Assembly: GCA_037954235.1 (NCBI GenBank)
Contig: JBBMOA010000001.1
Location: forward strand, 14,647,980-14,711,979
Source: Aulostomus chinensis
Taxonomy: Eukaryota > Chordata > Actinopteri > Syngnathiformes > Aulostomidae
Length of the DNA: 64,000 nt
Reading direction: 5' to 3'
Positions 13,592 to 23,226 of the stretch are shown here, in pieces. How positions within the stretch are numbered: position 1 is the stretch's first letter; each line of letters begins with the position of its first letter. Under the pieces are notes generated by a model. The model was not told the origin of the DNA. It worked only from the letters and a program-made list of their open reading frames with translations, and did no database searches. The position numbers and the translations under genes are program-made.

Positions 13592-16500
13592 TGCTCCTCA
13601 TCTCAAAATGATGCTGCAGTGATCTAATGAGAGTTGCTACTAACCTAAGAAATGATACTACAGTGATGTGGTGAGAGTTGCTACTAATCTAAAAATGATG
13701 CTAAAGTGATGGAATGAGAGTTGCTACTAACCAAAGAAATTATGCTACAGTGATGTAGTGAGAGTTGCTACTAATCTAAAAATGATGCTAAAGTGATGTA
13801 GTGAGAGTTGCTACGAACCTCAAAATGATGCTACAGTGACTTCATGAGAGTTGCTACTCATCTCAAAATGATGCTAAAGTGATGTAATGAGAGTTCCTAC
13901 TAACCTCAGAAATGATGCTGCAGTGATGTCGTGAGAGTTGCTATTAACCAAAGTAATGATGCAACAGTGATGTAGTGAGAGTTGCTACGAACCTCATAAT
14001 GATGCTGAAGTGATGTAATGAGAGTTGCTACTAACCTAAGAAAGGATGCTACAGTGATGTAGTGAGAGTTGCTACTAACCTAAGAAAGGATTCTACAGTG
14101 ATGTGATGAGAGTTGCTAATCATCTCAAAATGATGCTAAAGTGATGTAATGAGAGTTGCTCCTAACCTAAGAAATGATGTTACAGTGATGTAATAAATTG
14201 CTACTAACCTAAAAATGATTCTACAGTCATGTTGTGAGAGCTGCTACTAATCTCAAAATGGTGCTACAGTGATGTGGTGAGAGCTGCTACTATGCTAAAA
14301 TGATGCTCACAGTAATCTTGTGAGAGTTGCTTAGATTCAAGATTGCTTTATTGTCATTAACCATGGATGATAACCATTTTTTTAAAACCTCAAAATGATG
14401 CTACAGTGATGTTGTGAGAGTTGCTACTAACCTCATATTGATGCTTACAGTAATGTCATGAGAGTTGCTACTAACCTCATAATGATGCTAACAGTAATGT
14501 CATGAGAGTTGCAACTAACCCAAGAAATGATGCTCCAGTGATGTGTAGAGAGTTGCTAAAAACCTCAAAATGATGCTACAGTGACTTAATGAGAGTTGCT
14601 CCTAAACTAAGAAATGATGCTACAGTGATGTAATAAATTGCTACTAACCTTAAAATGATGTTACAGTCATGTAGTGAGAGTTGCTACTAAACTCAAAATG
14701 ATGCTGACAGTAATGTACTGAGAATTTCTGCTTACCTCAAAATAAGGCTGCAGTGATGTAGTGAGAGTTGCTACTCATCTCAAAATGATGCTACAGTGAT
14801 GTAATGAGAGTTGCTACTTACTTAAGAAATGATGCTACAGTGATGCAGTGAGACTTGCTACTAATCTCAAAATGATGCTAATGTGATGTCATGAGAGTTG
14901 ATTAAAACCTCAAAATGATTCTACAGTCATGTCGTGAGACTTGCTACTAACCTTAAAATGATGCTGACAGTGATGTAGTGAGAGTTGCTACTAACCTAAG
15001 AAATGATGTTACAGTGACTTCATGAGAGTTGCTCCTAACCTAAGAAATGATGCTACAGTGGTGTGATGAGAGTTGCTACTCATCTCAAAATGATGCTAAA
15101 GTGATGTAATGAGAGTTGCTACTAACCTCAGAAATGATGCTCCAGTGATGTGTAGAGAGTTGCTAAAAACCTCAAAATGATGCTAAAAGTGATATAATGA
15201 GAGTTTCAAAAAAACTTAAAATAATGCGATAGTAATGTGGTGAGAGTTGCTCCTTTCCTCAAAATGATGCTGAGAGTAATGGAGCAAGATTTGAAAAAAA
15301 TCTCAAAATAATGCTACAGCGATGTAGTGAGAGTTGCTAAAAACCTAAAAATGATGCTGTCAGTCATGTAGTGAGAGTTAATACTCATCTCAAAATGATA
15401 ATAAAGTGATGAAATGACAGTTGCTACTAACCTAAGAAATTATGCTACAGTGATGTAGTGAGATTTGCTACTAAACAAAGAAATGATGCTACAGTGATGT
15501 AGCGAGAGTTGCTACTCATCTCAAAATGATAATACAGTGACTCAATGAGAGTTGCTCCTAAACTAAGAAATGATGCTACAGTGATGTAATAAATTGCTAC
15601 TAACCTAAAAATGATGTTACAGTCATGTAGTGAGAGTTGCTACTAAACTCAAAATGATGCTGACAGTAATGTACTGAGAATTTCTGCTTACCTCAAAATA
15701 AGGCTGCAGTGATGTAGTGAGAGTTGCTACTCATCTCAAAATGACGCTAGAGTGATGTAATGAGAGTTGCTACTAATTTCAAAATGATGCTGAATAGATG
15801 TAATGACAGTTGCTACTTACCTAAGAAATTATGCTACAGTGATGCAGTGAGACTTGCTACTCATCTCAAAATGATGCTAATGTGATGTCATGAGAGTTGA
15901 TTAAAACCTCAAAATGATTCTACAGTCATGTCGTGAGACTTGCTACTAACCTTAAAATTATGCTGACAGTGATGTAGTGAGAGCTGCTACTAACCTAAGA
16001 AATGATGCTACAGTGGTGTGATGAGAGTTGCTACTCATCTCAAAATGATGCTAAAGTGATGTAATGAGAGTTCCTACTAATTTAAAAATGATGCTAAAGT
16101 GATGTAATGAGAGTTGCTACTAACCTCAGAAATGATGCTCCAGTGATGTGATGAGAGTTGCTACTCATCTCAAAATGATGCCAAAGTGATGTAATGAGAG
16201 TTCCTACTAACCTCAGAAATGATGCTACAGTGATGTAGTGAGTTGCTATTAACCAAAGGAATGATGCAACAGTGATGTAGTGAGAGTTGCTTCGAACCTC
16301 ATAATGATGCTGAAGTGATGTAATGAGAGTTGCTACTAACCTAAGAAAGGATGCTACAGTGATGTAGTGAGAGTTGCTACTAACCTAAGAAAGGATTCTA
16401 CAGTGATGTGATGAGAGTTGCTAATCATCTCAAAATGATGCTAAAGTGATGTAATGAGAGTTGCTAAGAATTTCAAAATTATGCTAAAGTGATGTAATGA

Positions 16501-17302
16501 CAGTTGCTAATCATCTCAAAATGATGCTAAAGTGATGGAATGAGAGTTGCTAAGAATTTCAAAATTATGCTAAAGTGATGAAATGAGAGTTGCTACAAAC
16601 CTAAGAAATGATGCTACAGTGATGTGGTGAGAGTTGCTACGAACCTCAAAATGATGCTACAGTGATTTAATGAGAGTTGCTCCTAAACTAAGAAATTATG
16701 CTACAGTGATGTAATAAATTGCTACTAACCTAAAAATGATGTTACAGTCATGTAGTGAGAGTTGCTACTAAACTCAAAATGATGCTGACAGTAATGTACT
16801 GAGAATTTCTGCTTACCTCAAAATGAGGCTGCAGTGATGTAGTGAGAGTTGCGACTCATCTCAAAATGATTCTGCAGTGATGTAATGAGAGTTGCTCCTA
16901 ACCTAAGAAATGATGCTACAGTGGTGTGATGAGAGTTGCTACTAATCTCAAAATGATGCTAAAGTGATGTAATGAGAGTTCCTACTAATTTCAAAATGAT
17001 GCTGAATAGATGGAATGACAGTTGCTACTTACCTAAGAAATGATGCTACAGTGATGCAGTGAGACTTGCTACTAATCTCAAAATGATGCTACAGTGGTGT
17101 GATGAGAGTTGCTACTAATCTCAAAATGATGCTACAGTGATGCAGTGAGACTTGCTCCTAATCTCAAAATGATGCTAATGTGATGTCATGAGAGTTGATT
17201 AAAACCTCAAAATGATTCTACAGTCATGTCATGAGACTTGCTACTAACCTTAAAATGATGCTGACAGTGATGTAGTGAGAGTTGCTACTAACCTAAGAAA
17301 TG
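13591..17302 (+). repeat. Satellite array, type III monomers
   Basis: Monomers here typically read 'gagagttgctactaacctaa' then 'gaaatgatgctacagtgatg' then a short end such as 'tagt' or 'taat'. The word 'cctaagaaatgatg' marks the subtype. Alternate units have 'ctactcatctcaaaatgatg' and 'ctaaagtgatgtaatgagag'. The array stops abruptly at 17302, where the LTR retrotransposon begins. No gene is seen. Confidence 0.92.
14333..14382. other. About 50-bp non-satellite insertion
   Basis: The array is interrupted between 'gagagttgctt' and 'aaaacctcaaaatgatg' by about 50 bases unrelated to the monomer. They include 'attcaagattgctttattgt' and two 'aaccat' words either side of 'ggatgat', and end in a run of seven T, the last of which may belong to the monomer. 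The 'caagattgctttattgtcat' portion reminds me of terminal sequences of dispersed fish repeats, but I cannot name the family. It is probably a fragment left by a transposed or repaired sequence. Confidence 0.6.
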
Positions 17303-17426
17303 TGTCACGTCCCCATGGGCATGGGGGCGTGGCATCATTTGTGACTTCCTTCCCTTCCCAGGTTGGAGCTTTATGGGGCGGAGCTGCTGACTAATTGGGA
17401 GCACCTGGGCCTGGGCGTCTCCCAGC

Positions 17427-17432
17427 TATAAA
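17427..17432 (+). promoter_or_regulatory. LTR TATA box
   Basis: TATAAA in the context 'cagctataaagcagg', about 125 bases into the 5' LTR. It is conserved at 23357-23362 in the 3' LTR. It is the likely core promoter of the retrotransposon transcript, with start expected some 25-30 bases downstream. Confidence 0.7.
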
Positions 17433-17658
17433 GCAGGCGGCCAACCTGGCCGACGGGCTCTCGCTCACTCCTCCTGGCCCACGTCGGAGTGATGGTTGTT
17501 TCTTGAGTTATGTCTTGTTTAGTTCTCTGCATCCATCATACCGTGCACATACACCACCTGTACACTCATGCATACACTCGCACTCACCACTGACACTACT
17601 GATAACCACACTCCATTGTATGTTATGGTTTGCCTTGTTTTGATTTTGCATTGTTAAT

Positions 17659-17664
17659 AATAAA
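17659..17664 (+). promoter_or_regulatory. LTR polyadenylation signal
   Basis: AATAAA in 'ttaataataaattatta', about 230 bases after the TATA box. The same word is at 23591-23596 in the 3' LTR, where it would direct 3' end formation of the element's RNA. Confidence 0.65.
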
Positions 17665-17737
17665 TTATTAGTTGTGTGTGACGTTGACTCCGCGTTTCCC
17701 TCCTTCGATGTCACGATCTGTGAGCCGGGTCGTGACA

Positions 17738-18326
17738 TATGGGGGCTCGTCCGGGATCCTTGTAGTTTTGTTGGTTGTGGCTCGTCTGTCTGTCCTGCCT
17801 GGTGGTCGGGCAGTGTTCGGCGCTCTTCCGGGTGCGTTTCACTTGTGACGTCGCTGGAGCTACGGTGGCCGCAGTGCCAGCTGTGGCCGCGTCGTGTTGG
17901 AGGGCGCGGAGTCCTGTTCGCGGGCATGACGGCTCGGCTATAGGTAAGTGAATGTTCCTGGTGTTGGCTGTGTGCGCTTTTGAGGAGAGCGAGTGTTCCC
18001 CTGCCAGGTGAAGAGGCGTTGCTCCTTTGGGTTTCGCCTGGTTGTTGTTTTCTTTTAGTGTTGCGGAGAAAGTGGTTAGAGCTATATGCTCGGGAGCACG
18101 TCCGTGGGTCCGAGTGGGTCGCCAGTTTCTGGTTGCTCTACTCGTCCGCTGGTTTACTGTGCGTAATTACCCGCCACCTGTACCTGCACGAAGACCAGGG
18201 TTGAGTTAGGTAGGTAGACACGGCTAGGCAGTGAGCTAGTGGGGTTCGCTTGCTCACTTGCGCTGCGGCAGTCAGTGCACCGGTTGGGGCTTCACTTGTG
18301 CGCTTCGTTCTTAGGTTCGCAGTAAG
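17738..18326 (+). other. Retrotransposon 5' leader
   Basis: This is the untranslated leader between the 5' LTR and the ORF1 start. It opens with a two-base spacer 'ta' and the primer-binding site. The rest is GC- and T-rich with no conserved coding motif. Several short open frames occur here but show no family motif and overlap each other, so I do not call them genes. Packaging signals would be expected here but cannot be recognised by eye. Confidence 0.75.
17740..17757 (+). promoter_or_regulatory. Primer-binding site (tRNA-Pro type)
   Basis: The 18 bases TGGGGGCTCGTCCGGGAT lie two bases after the 5' LTR. They match the known proline-tRNA primer-binding site used by murine-leukaemia-type retroviruses, complementary to the 3' end of tRNA-Pro including its CCA. 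This is where minus-strand DNA synthesis would be primed. Confidence 0.88.
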
Positions 18327-21300
18327 ATGGCGTCAGTGGACGACTTTTTTGCTTGCCCCTCGGGGGACTTGCTTGATTTGTTCACCAAGGAGCAGCTGTG
18401 TAGGATTGCTGAGCATTATAATGTAGAAGTTGATGATCGGGGCCAGAAACAGCGAGTGAAGGCCGTGTTAAGAGCGAGTTTGCAGGACAAGGGTGTTCTG
18501 CCGGAAGTTGAGTCGCCGTTGAACCCGTCGGCGTCGAGTTTATCGTACGAGCAGCAGAAGGAGCTTCTCCTACTGCAGTTAGAACAGGAGAAGTTCAAGC
18601 TCGAAAAGGAGAGGTTGCGCCAGCAGGGCGAGCAGGCCCGGCTGGAGGTTGAGCGGGTGAGACTGGCGCTGGTTGGCGAGGGTAAGCTCCGTGCCGCCGA
18701 GGCTAGCCCTAGGACGTCCGGTTACCTTTTCGAGTCTCCGGATGATTTTGACGTGCTGAGCAACCTGCGGCTTTTGCCAAAATTTTCGGAGCATGATCCG
18801 GAGCTTTTCTTTTCGCTTTTTGAGCGGGTGGCTGAGGCGCGCAACTGGCCCGATTCCGCGCGCACGCTGATGCTGCAGTGTGTGTTAACGGGAAGAGCCC
18901 AGGAGGCGTATTCATCGCTGAGTGACGCAGACTCCCGTAGTTACGCATCGGTGAAGTCGGCAGTCCTCAAAGCCTACGAACTGGTTCCCGAGGCTTACCG
19001 GCTGCGGTTCAGATCTTGGAAGCGCGGGGTTAAGCAAAGTCACTTGGAGTTTGCACGTGAGTTGACGTGTCATTTTAACCGCTGGTGCTCCGCTTCCAAC
19101 GTGAGTGACTTTGACGGGTTGTGTAACCTTGTGGTCTTGGAGCAATTAAAAAACTCTGTTCCTACGCGGGTTGCGACATATATCAGTGAACAGAAGGCAG
19201 AGACTGCGGCAGAGGCTGCCGCTCTGGCGGATGATTATGTGCTAACCCACAGGTGCGGGTTTGGTGAGTTCCCGCTGGGGGGTCAAGGTAGTTGGGGTGG
19301 TGCCGGTGGTGCAAATTATTTTTGTCAACGAGATAAAACTCTGCTGGTTGCTGGCCCTGGTAAGCGTGTGAGCAGTGGCGGTGAAAGAGAAACAACCTGC
19401 CATTACTGCCGAAAACAGGGACATTGGAAGCAGGACTGTCCGGTGCTTCATGGCAGACCTAAGACTGCTGTGTTGGGTAAGCCGAAGGGGGCTGGCCTTG
19501 CTGTGCCAGTTTCACCAGCACCTAAAGCGATGCCCAATGTTTCCCTGCGGGAGGCGTGTTCTTACCCCCCTGAGTTGGCAGCTTACAAACCATTCATTGG
19601 TGACGGTTTTGTTTCACTGTCGGAGAGTGACCACAAAACTTCAGTGCGGGTGTTGAGAGACACGGGGGCGGTTGACTCATTCATTCAGGCTGGGGTTCTG
19701 CCACTCTCAGAGGAGACGGATACAGGTTGTTCTGTACCTGTTAGGGGGATGGACCTCAATGTGTTGTGGGTTCCACTGCACAAAGTGTGGTTGGAGTGTG
19801 ACCTGTTCCAGGGCTTTGCTGAATTGGCCGTGCGACCGGCATTGCCGATCCCAGGGGTGTCTGTTGTCCTGGGGAACAATTTGGTTGGCGCCCAGGTGTG
19901 GCCTGACATTCCTCCACTGGTCGTGGCGTCCGTGCCGCTGCTGAGGTCAACACCTGATAATGTGGAGCGTGACTTCCCAGATGTCTTTTCCGCCTGTGCG
20001 GTGACACAAGCCATGGCCAAGGCTAGCACTGGTGGCCAGGTGGATGGGGCAGAAATTTCTGAAAAGTTCGCTATTCCTTTGGCTGATTTTCCAGGGTCAG
20101 TAACGCGCAGTGATTTGGTGGCACAGCAGCAGGGGGACCTGTCCTTGACGGGTTTATTTGAGAAGGTCCGGCCCACGAGTGAGCGCGATGACTGTGTGTG
20201 TGGGTATTTCTTGGAGGATTCACTGCTGGTCAGGAAGTGGATGCGGCATGATGGGAGTTCACCAGGCGACCCTGTGTGGCAGATTGTGGTGCCGGTGACT
20301 CTCAGGCAGTCGGTGCTGAAGGTAGCCTATGATGAGTCAGGTCACGCCGGGGTAAGGAAAACATACGACAGGTTAGTAAGACATTTCTTCTGGCCTCTGT
20401 TGAAGAAGGATGTGGCTGCTTTTGTAAAGACCTGTCATACCTGTCAGTTGACTGATAAGCCAAATCAGGTTTTAAAACCAGTGCCATTATGTCCCATCCC
20501 AGCCATCAGTCAGCCCTTTGAACATCTACTAGTGGATTGTGTGGGCCCCCTGCCACGCTCAAAGTCGGGGGCAGCATACCTTTTGACGGTCATGTGTCAG
20601 AGTACCCGTTACCCAGCCGCTTATCCTCTGCGTACAATTACGACCCGGGCTGTTGTTCGGGCCCTTTCCCAGTTCATCTCCGTGTTTGGTATCCCAAGGG
20701 TTGTGCAGTCGGATCAGGGTTCTAATTTCTCGTCTCGCCTGTTTTCTCAGGTTTTAAAGCAGCTCCGAATACAACATAATCAGAGCTCCGCCTACCATGC
20801 TCAAAGTCAGGGGGCTTTGGAGCGCTTCCATCAGACGCTGAAGTCAGCCCTACGTGCCTATTGCACAGAGCTGGGTAGGGACTGGGAGGACGGTCTGCCA
20901 TGGTTGATGCTGGCGGCGAGAGAGGCCACGCAGGAAAGTACTGGGTTCAGTCCAAACGAACTGGTTTTCTCGCACACGGTGAGGGGCCCGTTGGCTGCGG
21001 TGTCTAGTGGCTGGAGGGACTCTGAGCCGCCGGAGAACTTGCTTGATTATGTGAATGGGTTCAGACACAGGCTGTATGCTGCTGGTGAGCTGGCAAGAAG
21101 TAAGTTGGCCTCGGCCCAGGGTAAGATGAAGGGTCTGTATGATCGTCTGACAGAGCGTCGCGTCTTAACCCCGGGTGATCAGGTTTTGGCCCTTCTTCCT
21201 TTGGTTTCTTCTCCATTTCAGGCAAAATTCTCCGGCCCACATACGGTGCTTCAGAAGATCTCTGACCAGAACTATATAATTTCAACAACGCAGCGCCGCA

Positions 21301-21464
21301 GGCCAACCCAACTGTGCCATGTCAACCTGTTGAAGCCCTACCATGCGCGTGACTCTGGGGGACTCAGCTATCCACCCAGTGGTGGCAGGATTGGGTCCAG
21401 TGGTGCGGTCAGTTTGCGTGGTTGGTCCCGTGTCGGGGGTGCCTCCTCCCGGGCCGTTAGTTGA
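18327..21464 (+). CDS. Gag-protease-integrase polyprotein (ORF1)
   Basis: This 1045-codon frame starts at the first ATG after the leader ('aagatggcg', a good initiation context). Residues 14-55 resemble a SAP-like helix pair. Residues 73-118 are a charged, Q/E/K/R-rich coiled coil. About 135-310 is a capsid-like region of the retrotransposon Gag/SCAN type. A CCHC zinc knuckle has C358, C361, H366 and C371. The protease carries the active-site motif DTGA at 445-448. Integrase follows: an HHCC finger (H673, H686, C703, C706) and a catalytic triad D737, D796, E832 with 35 residues between the last two (DD35E), then a C-terminal domain to about 1006. The last 40 residues look out of frame, since they carry no motif and a linker in another frame overlaps them. 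Integrase lying before reverse transcriptase is the Gmr1-like arrangement. Confidence 0.92.
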   Translation: MASVDDFFACPSGDLLDLFTKEQLCRIAEHYNVEVDDRGQKQRVKAVLRASLQDKGVLPEVESPLNPSASSLSYEQQKELLLLQLEQEKFKLEKERLRQQGEQARLEVERVRLALVGEGKLRAAEASPRTSGYLFESPDDFDVLSNLRLLPKFSEHDPELFFSLFERVAEARNWPDSARTLMLQCVLTGRAQEAYSSLSDADSRSYASVKSAVLKAYELVPEAYRLRFRSWKRGVKQSHLEFARELTCHFNRWCSASNVSDFDGLCNLVVLEQLKNSVPTRVATYISEQKAETAAEAAALADDYVLTHRCGFGEFPLGGQGSWGGAGGANYFCQRDKTLLVAGPGKRVSSGGERETTCHYCRKQGHWKQDCPVLHGRPKTAVLGKPKGAGLAVPVSPAPKAMPNVSLREACSYPPELAAYKPFIGDGFVSLSESDHKTSVRVLRDTGAVDSFIQAGVLPLSEETDTGCSVPVRGMDLNVLWVPLHKVWLECDLFQGFAELAVRPALPIPGVSVVLGNNLVGAQVWPDIPPLVVASVPLLRSTPDNVERDFPDVFSACAVTQAMAKASTGGQVDGAEISEKFAIPLADFPGSVTRSDLVAQQQGDLSLTGLFEKVRPTSERDDCVCGYFLEDSLLVRKWMRHDGSSPGDPVWQIVVPVTLRQSVLKVAYDESGHAGVRKTYDRLVRHFFWPLLKKDVAAFVKTCHTCQLTDKPNQVLKPVPLCPIPAISQPFEHLLVDCVGPLPRSKSGAAYLLTVMCQSTRYPAAYPLRTITTRAVVRALSQFISVFGIPRVVQSDQGSNFSSRLFSQVLKQLRIQHNQSSAYHAQSQGALERFHQTLKSALRAYCTELGRDWEDGLPWLMLAAREATQESTGFSPNELVFSHTVRGPLAAVSSGWRDSEPPENLLDYVNGFRHRLYAAGELARSKLASAQGKMKGLYDRLTERRVLTPGDQVLALLPLVSSPFQAKFSGPHTVLQKISDQNYIISTTQRRRPTQLCHVNLLKPYHARDSGGLSYPPSGGRIGSSGAVSLRGWSRVGGASSRAVS

Positions 21465-21610
21465 GGGGAACGCGGAGACTGATGTCATAGATGAAGCTCT
21501 AATGCACAGCCGATTGAGAAATTCTGAGACCCTCTGCAACCTAGGGGGGCTGCTGGCACACTTGCCTAAGTCACGCCAGATAGAGCTAACCCAGCTCCGG
21601 TTTCCCTTCT
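21343..21610 (+). pseudogene. Broken linker between integrase and RT
   Basis: Between the two large frames the linker is read in a third frame. It starts just after the integrase end ('LLKPYH' in ORF1) and contains 'LRNSETLCNLGGLLAHLPKS' and 'IELTQLRF', which look like the hinge that precedes reverse transcriptase in related elements. It runs out where ORF2 picks up in yet another frame at a T-rich spot near 21602-21612, consistent with one extra base. So there are two frame changes within about 270 bases. They could be disabling mutations, assembly indels, or (less likely for two in a row) programmed shifts. Confidence 0.6.
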
Positions 21611-22921
21611 TTGTTTGGCGACACTCCTAGCCGCACTCACCTGGCCGAGCATGATATTGATGTGGGGGATGCCAAACCGATTCGGCAGAGGTTTTATCGG
21701 GTTAACCTTGAAAAACGCAATCGACTTGAACACGAGGTTAAGTATATGCTGGAGAATAGTATTGCAGAGCCTTGCTCATCTAGCTGGTCCTCTCCATGCC
21801 TGCTCGTACCAAAGTCAGATAACACCCTGCGTTTTTGCTCTGATTTTAGAAAGGTGAACTCCGTGACTAAGCCGGACTCCTTTCCCCTTCCTAGGATGGA
21901 TGACTGTGTTGACCAGGTTGGCGCGGCAAAGTTTGTCAGCAAGTTTGACCTCCTGAAGGGTTATTGGCAAATTCCCCTTTCCCCGCGAGCACGGGAGATT
22001 GCAGCGTTTATCACTCCAACAGGTTTATACTCATACACGGTAATGCCGTTTGGGCTGCGGAACGCTCCAGCTACATTTCAACATTTGATGAACCGTGTGG
22101 TGGGTGATATGCAGGGATGCGCCGTATATTTAGATGATGTTGTGGTGTTCTCTGACACCTGGGAAGCTCACATGGGCCGCGTCCGTGAGTTGTTCAGCCG
22201 GTTAGCAGAGGCTAGGCTCACAGTTAATCTTGCAAAGTGTGAGTTTGCAAGGGCAACTGTGACCTACCTTGGCAGAGTGGTTGGGCAGGGTGAGGTGCGT
22301 CCGGTGGGTGCGAAGGTTGAGGCTGTGTCGAAATATTCAGTTCCAACGTCAAAGAAGGAGCTGATGCGGTTCCTTGGCCTTGTGGGTTATTATAGAAGTT
22401 TCTGCAGGAATTTCTCCACAGTGGTGGCACCTCTCACTGACCTACTTGCCAAGTATGTCTGGACGCCAGCCTGCCACAACGCATTTGAACAGGTTAAAAC
22501 ACTCCTTTGCAGGGCTCCAGTCCTGGCGGCACCACGGCTGGACCGACCGTTCCAGATGTCTGTTGACGCCAGTCACGTCGGAGCAGGAGCTGTGCTTATG
22601 CAGGTTGATGACCTGGGAGTAGAGAGGCCTGTCAGTTTTTTTTCCAAAAAGTTTACTCCATGCCAAATGAACTACTCGGTTATTGAGAAGGAGGCGCTAG
22701 CTCTGATTTTAGCCTTGAAACACTTTGATGTTTATGTAGGCGGCAGCACTCCGCTGGTTGTTTTTACAGATCATAACCCCCTGACTTTCCTTCATTCACT
22801 GCAGTGTCCAAACCAGCGCCTGATTAGGTGGTCCCTCTTCCTGCAGTCGTACTGCTTGGACATTCGGCATGTGAAAGGGTCGGATAACGTGGTGGCAGAC
22901 GCGTTGTCCAGGGTTCCCTGA
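21611..22921 (+). CDS. Reverse transcriptase-RNase H (ORF2)
   Basis: A 436-codon frame encodes the Ty3/gypsy-type polymerase. Residues 15-30 hold the pre-RT 'HDIDVGD...PIRQRFYRV' segment. The palm aspartate is in 'KFDLLKGY' (D113), with 'MPFGLRNAPATFQ' at 145-157 and the catalytic YLDD at 173-176. The connection domain includes 'FLGLVGYYR' at 254-262. RNase H shows D319 ('SVDAS'), E361 ('IEKEALA'), D387 ('FTDHNPL') and D430 ('VADALSR'), a complete DEDD set. There is no proper start codon: the frame opens after a TAA at 21587-21589, begins here on TTG, and its first in-frame ATG is about residue 46. It was therefore probably once fused to the upstream frame. No integrase follows, which confirms the inverted domain order. 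Confidence 0.92.
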   Translation: MFGDTPSRTHLAEHDIDVGDAKPIRQRFYRVNLEKRNRLEHEVKYMLENSIAEPCSSSWSSPCLLVPKSDNTLRFCSDFRKVNSVTKPDSFPLPRMDDCVDQVGAAKFVSKFDLLKGYWQIPLSPRAREIAAFITPTGLYSYTVMPFGLRNAPATFQHLMNRVVGDMQGCAVYLDDVVVFSDTWEAHMGRVRELFSRLAEARLTVNLAKCEFARATVTYLGRVVGQGEVRPVGAKVEAVSKYSVPTSKKELMRFLGLVGYYRSFCRNFSTVVAPLTDLLAKYVWTPACHNAFEQVKTLLCRAPVLAAPRLDRPFQMSVDASHVGAGAVLMQVDDLGVERPVSFFSKKFTPCQMNYSVIEKEALALILALKHFDVYVGGSTPLVVFTDHNPLTFLHSLQCPNQRLIRWSLFLQSYCLDIRHVKGSDNVVADALSRVP

Positions 22922-23226
22922 TTCTTTCCAGAGTCTTCATGTGTTCTGTTTGCTGTTCTCTCCTGGCCTCCTCCTGCCTCTTCATTTGCTTCCCAGGTGC
23001 ACCGGTTGCTGGGGAAGGTTGTTGGTTCGGGATTTGTCAAGCTTCCAGAAAAATCGGTGGTGGTTCTCTTCTGGCTGGTTGGTTATGTGGGTCTCTCTTG
23101 GTCCTTCTGTCGGTGGATTTGTTCTCTTTCCTTGGTGTTCAGTGGTAGTGGCACACGTGCTGGCTTGTGGGCGCGCACTTTAGTTGTTTTTGTTTTTTGC
23201 TCTGTTGTCGTTTTTGTGGGGGGGGG
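22922..23226 (+). other. Retrotransposon 3' region with G-run
   Basis: This stretch runs from the ORF2 stop (TGA, 22919-22921) to the 3' LTR and is T/G-rich. Overlapping short frames here are hydrophobic by composition but have no start context or known motif, so I see no envelope or accessory gene. It ends in a run of nine G (23218-23226) directly abutting the LTR. That run is the best candidate for the polypurine tract that primes plus-strand synthesis, although it is short and lacks A. Confidence 0.7.

Larger units (their letters stand above)
17303..17737 (+). repeat. 5' LTR
   Basis: This 435-bp copy begins TGTCACG and ends CGTGACA, so its ends are short inverted repeats with the usual TG...CA. 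It matches the copy at 23227-23669 along its whole length, with about 12 substitutions, a 6-bp indel near the start and a 2-bp indel in the middle. It carries a TATA box and an AATAAA signal in the order expected for U3-R-U5. Confidence 0.95.

Noticed and set aside
1..17302. Many minus-strand open frames of 60-85 residues with recurring words such as 'HHFEV' and 'ITVSI'
   Set aside because: They follow the satellite monomer, recur wherever it recurs, have no independent start signals and break at each monomer-length change. They are products of repeat composition.
17508..17927. A 139-residue minus-strand frame over the 5' LTR and leader
   Set aside because: It is antisense to the LTR, with no motif; part of it recurs in the 3' LTR simply because the LTR is repeated.
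18416..22666. Numerous short frames on both strands inside ORF1 and ORF2
   Set aside because: Shadows of the two polyprotein frames, which carry all the recognised motifs.
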